DNA of 64,000 nucleotides from Fusobacterium mortiferum ATCC 9817 (GTDB lineage Bacteria; Fusobacteriota; Fusobacteriia; Fusobacteriales; Fusobacteriaceae): NCBI RefSeq assembly GCF_000158195.2, contig NZ_GL987987.1, positions 128,701 to 192,700 of the forward strand, read 5' to 3'. Shown piece by piece: positions 1 to 8,978 of this stretch (position 1 is its first letter; each line of letters starts with the position of its first letter). The notes under the pieces were generated by a model. It saw only the letters and a program-made list of their open reading frames with translations, ran no database searches and was not told where the DNA came from. The position numbers and the translations under genes were made by a program.

Positions 1-20
1 TTTACAAGTAAATTTTAAAT

Positions 21-200
21 TTAATGAGCGCTACCGCACAGAGGGCATTGATAAACAATGAAAGCTTTATCAATTGAACAAGCAAGAAATTTTTGAATAG
101 TCTCTTCAATGTAAAGAAAATGATTATAGTAAAAATATTTTTTGACATGAGTTAAAAGATTTGATATATTAATATCAGAGAATATGTGTTTTAAAAGCAT
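21..200 (-). pseudogene. Truncated transposase, IS91-type zinc-binding N-terminus
   Basis: About 59 residues remain, starting at an ATG at 200 on the minus strand that has a good AAGGAG site 6 bases upstream. The tail FLACSIDKAFIVYQCPLCGS matches the start of the zinc-binding domain at the N-terminus of IS91-type transposases (a basic or polar stretch, then CPxCG). A TAA stop follows almost at once. The second half of the zinc site and the catalytic domain are missing, so this is a remnant and not an active element. A longer reading from 245 is possible, but it would run through the predicted glpF promoter. The family call rests on a short motif, so it is moderately sure. Confidence 0.55.
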
Positions 201-212
201 GTATATCTCCTT

Positions 213-241
213 TTGTATATTTTGTTTGGCGACTATATTAT
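213..241 (+). promoter_or_regulatory. Predicted promoter for glpF-glpK
   Basis: TTGTAT (213-218), a 17-base spacer and TATTAT (236-241). The predicted transcript would start near 248, just before the hairpin at 254. This is prediction from consensus only. It overlaps the upstream side of the transposase remnant, which reads the other way. Confidence 0.4.
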
Positions 242-253
242 ACAAAAAAAGAG

Positions 254-295
254 AGCTGAGTAAAGCATTTTTTTAATGCTACTCAGCTTTTTTTA
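254..295 (+). terminator. Hairpin with U-tract in the glpF leader (terminator or attenuator)
   Basis: AGCTGAGTA and GCATT on the left (254-269) pair with AATGCT and ACTCAGCT on the right (275-288), with a two-A bulge and a T-run after the stem. It lies only about 30 bases before the glpF start and about 6 bases after the predicted transcription start. That makes leader attenuation as likely as termination of a lost upstream gene. The glpA-like operon has a hairpin in the same place, which in Bacillus glp operons is a target of the antiterminator GlpP. No glpP is in this window. Confidence 0.6.
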
Positions 296-322
296 TATAA
301 AAAATAAATAGGAGGACTTCAT

Positions 323-1066
323 ATGGAATCAAGTTCAATGTATTTAGCAGAGTTTTTGGGAACAACTTTTCTTTTACTTTTAGGAAATGGTATTAATATG
401 ACCCTAAGCTTAAATAAAAGCTATGGAAAGGGTGGAGGCTGGATGGTAACTTGTTTTGGCTGGGGAATATCAGTAACAATGGCTGCTTATTTAACTGGTT
501 GGGTAAGTGGAGCACATTTAAATCCAGCATTAACAATAGCATTAGCTTTTGATGGAACATTATCTTGGAAATTAGTACCAGGTTATATTCTAGCTCAAAT
601 ATTAGGAGGAATATTAGGAGCAACTTTGGCATATTTAACTTATAAAAATCTGTTAGATGAAGAACCAAGTAAAGGAACTAAATTAGGAGTTTTTGTAACA
701 GGACCAGCTATTGATAATAAGCCTTGGAATATTGTAACAGAGATGATTGGAACTGCTATTTTAGTTATTGGAATATTAGCAATTGGTTATGGGAAAAATA
801 TGGTTGATCCAGGAATAAAACCATTTTTGGTGGGAATGCTTATTTGTGTAATTGGTATGGCTACTGGAGGAGCAACAGGTTTCGCTATTAATCCTGCAAG
901 AGATTTAGGACCAAGAATAGCTCATGCATTATTACCTATAAAAGGAAAAGGAGATTCAAATTGGAGTTATGCTTGGGTACCTATAGTAGGTCCTATTATA
1001 GGTGCATTGATAGGAATAGGTTTATTTAATATATTTTCAACAACTTGTACAATTTGTTTAGGATAA
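323..1066 (+). CDS. glpF: Glycerol uptake facilitator (MIP/aquaglyceroporin)
   Basis: Inner-membrane channel that lets glycerol diffuse into the cell, 247 aa, the usual length for the family. Both NPA signatures are present: HLNPALTI near residue 73 and FAINPARDLGPR near residue 190. The R after the second NPA-D fits the selectivity filter of glyceroporins. Six hydrophobic helices can be followed. The start ATG has AGGAGG about 7 bases upstream. It lies 33 bases before glpK and is surely co-transcribed with it, so imported glycerol is trapped as glycerol-3-phosphate. Expression may be governed by the hairpin in the leader. Confidence 0.95.
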   Translation: MESSSMYLAEFLGTTFLLLLGNGINMTLSLNKSYGKGGGWMVTCFGWGISVTMAAYLTGWVSGAHLNPALTIALAFDGTLSWKLVPGYILAQILGGILGATLAYLTYKNLLDEEPSKGTKLGVFVTGPAIDNKPWNIVTEMIGTAILVIGILAIGYGKNMVDPGIKPFLVGMLICVIGMATGGATGFAINPARDLGPRIAHALLPIKGKGDSNWSYAWVPIVGPIIGALIGIGLFNIFSTTCTICLG

Positions 1067-2605
<1,539 letters not shown>

Positions 2606-2610
2606 ACTTC

Positions 2611-2639
2611 TTGACAAAATGACTGAAAAGTAGGATAAT
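2611..2639 (+). promoter_or_regulatory. Predicted promoter of the glpA-like operon
   Basis: TTGACA (2611-2616), exactly 17 bases, then GATAAT (2634-2639). It starts 6 bases after the glpK stop and precedes a leader of about 100 bases with a strong hairpin. A near-consensus sigma-70 promoter, inferred from sequence only. Confidence 0.6.
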
Positions 2640-2675
2640 ATTACTGTAAAAGAATAAACGACTGGAGAAATGGAG

Positions 2676-2722
2676 AGTCAGCAGTAGACAGAGGTAATCT
2701 GTCTGTTTGCTGACTTTTTTTT
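2676..2722 (+). terminator. Intrinsic terminator/attenuator in the glpA-like leader
   Basis: Two stacked stems, AGTCAGC/GCTGACT (2676-2682 with 2709-2715) and AGACAGA/TCTGTCT (2686-2692 with 2698-2704), followed by eight T. It lies between a strong promoter and the start codon at 2747, so read-through must be needed to express the operon unless the glpFK transcript also passes through. This is the layout of GlpP-type antitermination. The stem foot GAGAG is shared with the glpF leader. Confidence 0.75.
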
Positions 2723-2746
2723 ATTGGAAAAATTAAGGAGGAAGGT

Positions 2747-4192
2747 ATGTTAGATGTTATTGTAATTGGAGCAGGGATAATGGGAGCTGCTACAGCTTAC
2801 GAATTAGCAAAATATGATTTAAAAGTAAAAGTATTGGAGAAAGAGCATGATGTTTCTAATGGAACAAGTAAAGCTAACTCTGGAATAGTACATGCTGGAT
2901 ATGATGCACCAGAGGGAACTTTAATGGCAAAGTACAATGCATTAGGAAATGCTATGTATGAAGATTTATGTAAAGAGATAGATGCTCCATTTAAAAGAAC
3001 AGGTTCATTAGTTTTAGCATTTTCAGAAGAGGAAAGAGCACATTTAACTTTACTATATAATAGAGGATTAAAAAATGGAATTCCTAATATGAGAATTATA
3101 GAAAAAGAAGAAGTATTTGCAATGGAGCCAAATGTAAGTAAAGAGGTTGTAGCAGCATTATATGCTCCAACAGCTGGGGTAACAGGACCTTGGGAAGTAA
3201 CTATAAAAATGTTGGAAAATGCAGCATTGAATGGAGTAGAAGTAATAACTGATGCTAAGGTTGAAAAGATAGAAAAATTAGAAAATGGATATAAAGTGAT
3301 ACTTGCAAATGGAGAAGAATTAGAAACTAGAGCTTTAGTAAATGCTGCTGGGGTGTTTGCTGATGAGATAAATAACATGGTAAGTGAAAGAAAGTTTAAA
3401 ATTACTCCAAGAGCTGGAGAATACTTTTTATTAGATAAAGTACAAGGGAACCTAGTAAGTAGTGTGATTTTCCAATGTCCTACAAAAGTTGGGAAAGGAG
3501 TTTTAGTAGCACCAACAGCGCATGGAAACTTAATAGTAGGACCAACAGCTGAAAAGGTAGAGAATAAAGAGTATGTAGGAAACACTCTAAGTGGATTAGA
3601 TAAAATTAGAGCAACTGCAACTAAAAGTGTAAAAGATATAAACTTTAGAGATAATATTAAAAACTTTAGTGGGCTTAGAGCAGAAGCAGATATAGATGAT
3701 TTTATTATAGGAGAAGCAGAAGATGCGCCTTATTTCTTTAATATAGCAGGGACAAAATCTCCTGGACTTACATCAGCACCAGCTATTGGAGTAGATGTAG
3801 CTAAGATGATAGTGGAAAGATTAGGAGATGTAAAGAAAAAAGAGGAGCACAAGAAAAATAGACCACAAATTCATTTTATGGAACTTTCTAATGAAGAGAA
3901 AGCAGAGGTAATTAAAAAAGACCCAAGATATGGAAGAATAATTTGTAGATGTGAAAATATCACTGAAGGAGAGATAGTTGATGTAATTCATAGAATGGTA
4001 GGAGCTAAGACAGTAGATGGTATTAAAAAGAGATGCAGACCTGGAATGGGAAGATGTCAAGGTGGATTCTGTGGACCAAGAGTACAAGAGATTTTAGCAA
4101 GAGAATTAAATCAAAAATTAGAAGATATAGTATTAGATAAAGTAGGGTCATATATCCTTACTGGAGAAACTAAAAAACAGGAGGAACTATAA
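2747..4192 (+). CDS. glpA: Anaerobic glycerol-3-phosphate dehydrogenase-like FAD enzyme with [2Fe-2S] tail
   Basis: FAD-dependent oxidoreductase of the DAO/GlpA type, 481 aa, predicted to oxidise glycerol-3-phosphate to dihydroxyacetone phosphate. The N-terminus has the dinucleotide motif VIGAGIMGAATAYELA. The C-terminus (about residues 400-450) carries a BFD-like [2Fe-2S] module with CRCENI and CRPGMGRCQGGFC. E. coli GlpA has a similar tail. It is followed by an NAD-type reductase and a DUF1667 protein, a trio that replaces GlpABC in many anaerobes. It could also be assigned to the L-2-hydroxyglutarate oxidase branch of the family. The glpFK neighbours favour glycerol-3-phosphate. Confidence 0.85.
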   Translation: MLDVIVIGAGIMGAATAYELAKYDLKVKVLEKEHDVSNGTSKANSGIVHAGYDAPEGTLMAKYNALGNAMYEDLCKEIDAPFKRTGSLVLAFSEEERAHLTLLYNRGLKNGIPNMRIIEKEEVFAMEPNVSKEVVAALYAPTAGVTGPWEVTIKMLENAALNGVEVITDAKVEKIEKLENGYKVILANGEELETRALVNAAGVFADEINNMVSERKFKITPRAGEYFLLDKVQGNLVSSVIFQCPTKVGKGVLVAPTAHGNLIVGPTAEKVENKEYVGNTLSGLDKIRATATKSVKDINFRDNIKNFSGLRAEADIDDFIIGEAEDAPYFFNIAGTKSPGLTSAPAIGVDVAKMIVERLGDVKKKEEHKKNRPQIHFMELSNEEKAEVIKKDPRYGRIICRCENITEGEIVDVIHRMVGAKTVDGIKKRCRPGMGRCQGGFCGPRVQEILARELNQKLEDIVLDKVGSYILTGETKKQEEL

Positions 4193-4193
4193 G

Positions 4194-5456
4194 ATGAGAT
4201 ACGATTTAGTGGTTATTGGTGGAGGACCTGGAGGTCTTGCAGCAGCAATAGAAGCTAGAAATAATGGAGTAGAAAATATTTTAGTAATAGAGAGAGACAA
4301 AGAACTTGGAGGAATATTACAACAGTGTATCCACAATGGATTTGGATTACACGAATTCAAAGAGGAGCTTACTGGACCAGAGTATGCAGAAAGATTTATT
4401 AAAAAACTTAAAGAGAAGAATATAGAGTATAAATTAGATACTATGGTATTAGAAGTAACTCCTGAAAAAATAGTTCATGCTATCAATACAGTAGATGGAT
4501 ATATGATGATAGAAGCTAAAGCAATAGTTTTAGCTATGGGATGTAGAGAGAGAACAAGAGGAGCTATATCTATTCCAGGAGAGAGACCAGCAGGAGTATT
4601 TACAGCTGGAACAGCTCAAAGATTTATAAATATGGAAGGATATATGGTAGGTAAAAAAGTTCTTATCTTAGGTTCTGGAGATATTGGGCTTATTATGGCT
4701 AGAAGAATGACATTAGAGGGAGCAGAGGTACAAGCAGTTGTAGAACTTATGCCATTCTCTGGAGGATTAGCTAGAAATATAGCTCAATGCTTAAATGATT
4801 ATAATATTCCATTATATTTAAGTCATACAGTAGTAGATATAAAAGGAAAAGAGAGAGTAGAGGGAGTTACAATAGCTAAGGTAGATGAAAATAGAAGACC
4901 TATTCCTGGTACAGAGATAGAGTATGAGTGTGATACATTACTTTTATCAGTAGGACTTATTCCAGAAAATGATATTTCAAGAAAAACAGGAATCGTAATA
5001 GATAGAAGAACTTCTGGACCAGTTGTAAATGAGATGATGGAAACAAGTATTCCTGGAATATTTGCTTGTGGAAATGTAGTTCATGTACATGACTTAGTTG
5101 ACTTTGTAAGTGCTGAAGCTAGAAAAGCAGGAAAAGCAGCTGCTAAATTTGTAAAAGATGAAGTACAAAATGGAGAGTATATAGAGCTTAAAAATGGGTT
5201 TGGAGTGACTTACACTGTTCCTCAAAAATATAGATTTGAAAATATAGAAAATTTTTTAGAAATCTCTATGAGAGTAAATAACATATATAAAAATATGAGA
5301 TTACAAGTAAAAGATGGAGATACAGTATTAGTAAATATGAAGAAGGCTCATCTAGCTCCTGGAGAGATGGAAAAAGTAGTAGTTCCTAAGAAACTATTAG
5401 AAAGTGTAAAAGGTAATGAGCTAGTAGTTTGTTTAGTGCCAGAGGAGGAAAAATAA
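4194..5456 (+). CDS. NAD(P)/FAD-dependent oxidoreductase partner of the GlpA-like enzyme
   Basis: A two-dinucleotide flavoprotein of 420 aa. The FAD motif VVIGGGPGGLAAAIEA lies at the start, and the NAD motif KVLILGSGDIGLIMARR near residue 155. FACGNVV near residue 290 closes the FAD site. There is no redox-active CxxC of the thioredoxin reductase type; GCRERTRG takes that region. It begins 1 base after the glpA-like stop. It probably passes electrons from the GlpA-like subunit to or from NAD(P), a task done by GlpB/GlpC in E. coli. That role is inferred from the conserved neighbourhood. Confidence 0.85.
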   Translation: MRYDLVVIGGGPGGLAAAIEARNNGVENILVIERDKELGGILQQCIHNGFGLHEFKEELTGPEYAERFIKKLKEKNIEYKLDTMVLEVTPEKIVHAINTVDGYMMIEAKAIVLAMGCRERTRGAISIPGERPAGVFTAGTAQRFINMEGYMVGKKVLILGSGDIGLIMARRMTLEGAEVQAVVELMPFSGGLARNIAQCLNDYNIPLYLSHTVVDIKGKERVEGVTIAKVDENRRPIPGTEIEYECDTLLLSVGLIPENDISRKTGIVIDRRTSGPVVNEMMETSIPGIFACGNVVHVHDLVDFVSAEARKAGKAAAKFVKDEVQNGEYIELKNGFGVTYTVPQKYRFENIENFLEISMRVNNIYKNMRLQVKDGDTVLVNMKKAHLAPGEMEKVVVPKKLLESVKGNELVVCLVPEEEK

Positions 5457-5800
5457 TGATAAAAGAGATGGTATGTATAGTATGTCCTATGGGATGTCAC
5501 TTAACAATAGATACAGATACTTTAGATGTAAAGGGAAATATTTGTCCAAGAGGAGCAATTTATGCTAAGGAGGAGTTAACTGCTCCTAAAAGAGTAATTA
5601 CTTCAACAGTAAGAGTAGTAGGAGGAATCCACAATAGATTACCAGTAAAAACTAGTACAAGTATTCCAAAAGAATTAAATTTTGAATGTATGAAGTTGTT
5701 AAATAACATAGAAGTAAAAGCACCAGTAAAACATGGAGATATAATAATAAAAAATGTTTTAGGAACTGGAGCAGATATTATAGCTTGTAGAGATATGTAG
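5456..5800 (+). CDS. DUF1667 iron-sulfur protein
   Basis: A small protein of 114 aa, third gene of the trio. The N-terminus has CIVCPMGC and then NICPRGAIYA, four cysteines spaced like the N-terminal iron-sulfur motif of molybdopterin oxidoreductases. No molybdopterin domain follows. The start ATG at 5456 overlaps the stop of the previous gene by one base and follows GAGGAGG. An earlier in-frame start at 5429 has no ribosome site. The family (DUF1667) is regularly next to GlpA-like genes. A role as an electron-transfer subunit is inferred. Confidence 0.85.
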   Translation: MIKEMVCIVCPMGCHLTIDTDTLDVKGNICPRGAIYAKEELTAPKRVITSTVRVVGGIHNRLPVKTSTSIPKELNFECMKLLNNIEVKAPVKHGDIIIKNVLGTGADIIACRDM

Positions 5801-5814
5801 AGATAGTTTATAAA

Positions 5815-5851
5815 AACTCAAGAATAGAAAAATTGTTCTTGAGTTTTTTTT
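5815..5851 (+). terminator. Terminator of the glpA-like operon
   Basis: ACTCAAGAA (5816-5824) pairs with TTCTTGAGT (5836-5844) and a run of T follows. It lies 15 bases after the DUF1667 stop. Confidence 0.85.
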
Positions 5852-5913
5852 ATTAAAATAAATTTATTAAAATTTTATAACTTAAATTAAATGTATAGTT
5901 TTGAAAATAAAGA

Positions 5914-5942
5914 TTGACAAAACAGCTATTTAAAGGTAATAA
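5914..5942 (+). promoter_or_regulatory. Predicted promoter of the CARF gene
   Basis: TTGACA (5914-5919), 17 bases, TAATAA (5937-5942). It lies about 43 bases before the TTG start at 5985, so the gene is a single transcription unit with its own strong promoter. Confidence 0.55.
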
Positions 5943-5984
5943 TAAATGTAGAGAGAATTTTATTTAAAGATAGGGGGAAACAAA

Positions 5985-7076
5985 TTGGATAATTTAATAA
6001 TTACAGTAGGTACAAGTTTAATAGAAAACTATATTGAACACAATCCGGAAAAGGAAAATATAACTAAAGATGATATTTTAAGCTACTATGAAAAAGAGAG
6101 TATGGTAGACCTTAGAGATAAGAGATTTGGATCAGAGATTATTGCAGTAGAAAATTTAAGAGAGAAAGATATTTTTTCAGGAAGACATCTATTTATGATA
6201 ACACATGATACTGTAAATGGAAGATTAGCTGGAGAGGTATTAGAGGAATTTTTCTTAAGCAAAGGAATAGTAAGAAGAGTTACTAGAAAAGCTGTTGAAA
6301 AAATGAATAAAAGAAATCCTGATGAGTTTAGAACAAAAGGATTAAGAAATCTAGTAGAAGAAGTTGGAGATATAGTAGAACAAGTTGGAAATAAATATAA
6401 TATAGCTGTATGTACAGTTGGAGGTTATACAGCAGAGATATTTATGGTAAGTCTTATGGCTCAAATTCTTGGAATTAAATCATATTTTATGTTTAGAGAG
6501 TTTGAAGATGTTACTGAGATACCACCTTTACCTATAAAGATAGACTATAACTACTATTTAGAAAATAAAGAGTTTTTCAATACTATTTCAAATAATGAAA
6601 GATTAGAAAAAGAAAAAGTTGAAAAATATTTAAATGAAAACTTAGAGTTATCTTACTTCTTAGAAGAGATAAAAGATGGAGAAAAAACTTATGTAGAATT
6701 ATCTGCAATGGGAGACTTTTACTTAAAGACTGTTAAAAATTGTAAATATTTACCAAGAAGAACTACTAATATTCCTGTAAGTGAAAAAGAGATACCATCT
6801 TCAACAATAACAGAGAGACCACAAGAGTTAGATGATATGTTAAGTTTATTAAAAGGTTCTCCATATGTAAATAAATTAAAAGTTGTATTCCATAATCCAA
6901 ATAGAAAATTAAAAGTTTCTAAATTCTTTATTTTAGATAGTGATGATTTTGAGAGTACATTAGCTCTTGAAATGAAAACTTCTATGGGAGGATTTAGAGT
7001 AGATATATACACTGTAGCTGATACTAAGAAAGAGTATGAAGCTCTAATGGTATACTTCAATGAAAATTTCCTATAA
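5985..7076 (+). CDS. CARF-domain protein of the APE2256 (TIGR02619) family
   Basis: 363 aa. The N-terminal half is a Rossmann-like CARF domain that binds cyclic oligoadenylate in this family. LIITVGTSLI is at residues 4-13 and AVCTVGGYTAEIF near 141-153, followed by FREFEDVTEIPPLPIKIDYN, a family hallmark. The archaeal member Sso1393 is a ring nuclease that cleaves cA4. The C-terminal part (about 230-363) is an extra domain I do not recognise. The stretch SPYVNKLKVVF recalls RelE-type toxins, but the rest does not support that. The start is a TTG preceded by AGGGGG. It stands alone: no cas gene or repeat array is in the window. Confidence 0.75.
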   Translation: MDNLIITVGTSLIENYIEHNPEKENITKDDILSYYEKESMVDLRDKRFGSEIIAVENLREKDIFSGRHLFMITHDTVNGRLAGEVLEEFFLSKGIVRRVTRKAVEKMNKRNPDEFRTKGLRNLVEEVGDIVEQVGNKYNIAVCTVGGYTAEIFMVSLMAQILGIKSYFMFREFEDVTEIPPLPIKIDYNYYLENKEFFNTISNNERLEKEKVEKYLNENLELSYFLEEIKDGEKTYVELSAMGDFYLKTVKNCKYLPRRTTNIPVSEKEIPSSTITERPQELDDMLSLLKGSPYVNKLKVVFHNPNRKLKVSKFFILDSDDFESTLALEMKTSMGGFRVDIYTVADTKKEYEALMVYFNENFL

Positions 7077-7108
7077 TAGATAAAATAATTATATAAAAGA
7101 TATAAGAG

Positions 7109-7458
7109 ACTGTTGCAAATTCTTAAATTGAAATCAAAAAATAAAAATATTTAATAATATAAAAGGAAAAAAGTTTACTTCCAATCGCTAGTGCTTAAGC
7201 AATGCTCATTACAGTAAATTTTTTTCCTTTTTCTTTACTCTTATTTTATCCCGATTTCAATTTAAGAAATTTACTTAGAAAAGTAATAAAATTCAAGAAT
7301 GACAATTTTATATTGATAAAGAACTTTAAGAATTGTGTAATTCTTAAGCTATTTCTCATTCAAATTTTTAGAATATGGAACAATTCTTAGTTTTTTTACA
7401 TAGCAAAAGTCATTCTTGAATTAGTTATAATAACTTTAATTTCTTAAATTGCAACAGT
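7109..7458. repeat. Nested palindromic element with 10-bp terminal inverted repeats
   Basis: The ends are ACTGTTGCAA (7109-7118) and its exact inverse TTGCAACAGT (7449-7458). Inside are further perfect inverted pairs: a 16-mer at 7120-7135 with 7253-7268, a 14-mer at 7290-7303 with 7409-7422, and an 8-mer at 7329-7336 with 7381-7388. It fills the gap between the CARF gene and the ABC importer and has no credible gene; a 62-residue frame inside is chance. The blocks GAATTGTGTAATT (7330-7342) and GAATATGGAACAATTCTTAG (from 7371) recur in the element at 48615-48839. Probably a non-autonomous mobile element, built of hairpins within hairpins. Confidence 0.75.
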
Positions 7459-7491
7459 TCCATTATTTTTTGATTAGTTTAGAAATTTTTC

Positions 7492-7500
7492 TGCTATAAT
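7492..7500 (+). promoter_or_regulatory. Extended -10 promoter of the ABC importer operon
   Basis: TGCTATAAT, an exact extended -10 (TGnTATAAT), 23 bases before the permease start. The -35 region (TTGATT about 19 bases upstream) is weak, as is usual for extended -10 promoters. It lies just outside the right end of the palindromic element. Confidence 0.55.
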
Positions 7501-7523
7501 AGTGATAGAAAGGAGCAGATAAA

Positions 7524-8285
7524 ATGTATAAAAGAAGATTTTATATAATTATACTTATATTTTTTATATGGTATTTAGGTTCAGTTTTTAAATTATGGAA
7601 TAGCTTTATAATTCCATCTCCTGAAAAGGTAATAAAAAGTTTTTTTATTTTATCAAAAAATAGAAAATTACTAAATAGCGTAGCTATAAGTTTAAGAAGA
7701 GTTATAATAGGTTTTGGAATATCTATATTTTTTGCTCTTCCTCTTGGAATAGTATTTGGTATAAAGCCTAAATTATATGAGTATTTTAAAAATCTGTTGG
7801 AATTTATGAGGCATGTTCCCCCGTTAGCCCTAGTTCCAATGATAATACTCTGGTTTGGAATAGGAGAGTTATCAAAAATAGTAATAATAATATTAGCTAG
7901 TTTTTTTCCCATATTTTTAAATTCACTAAAAGGGATAGTAAGTTGTGATGAGAAATATATAGAGGTTGGGAAAGTTTTTAATTTAACTCATATGGAGATA
8001 TTTAAAAAGATAATATTACCAAGTGCTATTCCAGATATACTTCTAGGATTAAAGTTGGGGCTTGGTTATAGTTGGAGAGCAATAATAGCAGCGGAACTTA
8101 TAGCTTCATCTTCAGGGATAGGATATCTAATTTTAGATGCCCAACAAATATCTAGGTCAGATATAGTAGTTGTTGGTATATTATCCATAGGATTTTTAGG
8201 AATGATTACAGATTATATATTTTCTATTTTTACTGATAAATATTTAAAAAAAAGAAAAGGAAGCTTGTATGAGAGGTTTATATAG
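7524..8285 (+). CDS. ABC transporter permease, NitT/TauT type
   Basis: Inner-membrane subunit of 253 aa with about six membrane helices. It resembles SsuC/TauC: the conserved loop near residue 155-200 (FKKIILPSAIPDILLGLKLG, the EAA motif that docks the ATPase) is clear. It overlaps the ATPase gene by 17 bases, a sign of translational coupling. The family moves sulfonates, nitrate, taurine or thiamine precursors. No ligand can be deduced here. Confidence 0.9.
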   Translation: MYKRRFYIIILIFFIWYLGSVFKLWNSFIIPSPEKVIKSFFILSKNRKLLNSVAISLRRVIIGFGISIFFALPLGIVFGIKPKLYEYFKNLLEFMRHVPPLALVPMIILWFGIGELSKIVIIILASFFPIFLNSLKGIVSCDEKYIEVGKVFNLTHMEIFKKIILPSAIPDILLGLKLGLGYSWRAIIAAELIASSSGIGYLILDAQQISRSDIVVVGILSIGFLGMITDYIFSIFTDKYLKKRKGSLYERFI

Positions 8286-8967
8286 AGTAAAAAACTTAAC
8301 TAAAATCTATGAAAAAAAAGAGGTTTTTAAAAATTTAGATTTAGAGATAAAAAATGATGAAATAACAGTTATCTTGGGAAAAAGTGGCTGTGGGAAAACT
8401 ACTTTAATGAGGATATTATCTAAATTAGATGAAGATATTCAAGGGGAAGTGAAATTTTATGATGAAAATAATTTAGAAGCTCAAGGAAAATATGGGGTAG
8501 TTTTTCAAGAGAGTAGATTATTGCCTTGGCTTACTGTAGAGGAGAATATAACTATTCACGGGAGAAAAGAGAATGTAGATAAATATTTAGAGATGATAGG
8601 GTTGGGGGAGTATAGGAAAAGTTACCCTCAAGAACTATCTGGAGGAATGGCTCAAAGAGTAGCATTAGCTAGAGCTTTAAGTTATGAGCCAGATACACTG
8701 TTTATGGATGAGCCTTTTTCAGCTTTAGATTATTTTACTAGGAGGCAATTACAAAAAGAGTTGTTAAAAATCTATGAAAAAACTAAGATAGGAATAATTT
8801 TTGTAACACATAATTTAGATGAAGCACTAGCTCTAGCTCATAGAGTTTTAGTTATAAAAGAGGGAAAAATAATAGAATTTAGAATAGATAAAAATTATCC
8901 AAGAGAGATAGAAGATATGGAATTAATAAAATTAAAAGGTAAAATAATAGATTTAATAGAAAATTAA
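8269..8967 (+). CDS. ABC transporter ATP-binding protein, NitT/TauT type
   Basis: Cytoplasmic ATPase of 232 aa that drives the importer. The motifs are complete: Walker A GKSGCGKTT, Q-loop VVFQESRLLPW, signature LSGGMAQRVALARAL, Walker B TLFMDEPFSALD and the switch histidine in VTHNLDEAL. The LPWLTVEENI string after the Q-loop is typical of SsuB/TauB ATPases. It starts inside the permease gene and is followed 11 bases later by the binding protein. Confidence 0.92.
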   Translation: MRGLYRVKNLTKIYEKKEVFKNLDLEIKNDEITVILGKSGCGKTTLMRILSKLDEDIQGEVKFYDENNLEAQGKYGVVFQESRLLPWLTVEENITIHGRKENVDKYLEMIGLGEYRKSYPQELSGGMAQRVALARALSYEPDTLFMDEPFSALDYFTRRQLQKELLKIYEKTKIGIIFVTHNLDEALALAHRVLVIKEGKIIEFRIDKNYPREIEDMELIKLKGKIIDLIEN

Positions 8968-8978
8968 GGAGGATAAAT

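Noticed and set aside
2797-3585. 262-residue minus-strand reading inside the glpA-like gene
   Set aside because: A mirror of a well-supported gene; no ribosome site and no domain.
6660-7076. RelE-type toxin domain at the end of the CARF protein
   Set aside because: Only a short stretch (SPYVNKLKV) recalls RelE; the catalytic basic residues and strand order are not seen.
7202-7390. 62-residue plus-strand protein
   Set aside because: Lies within the nested palindromic element and is made of its repeats.
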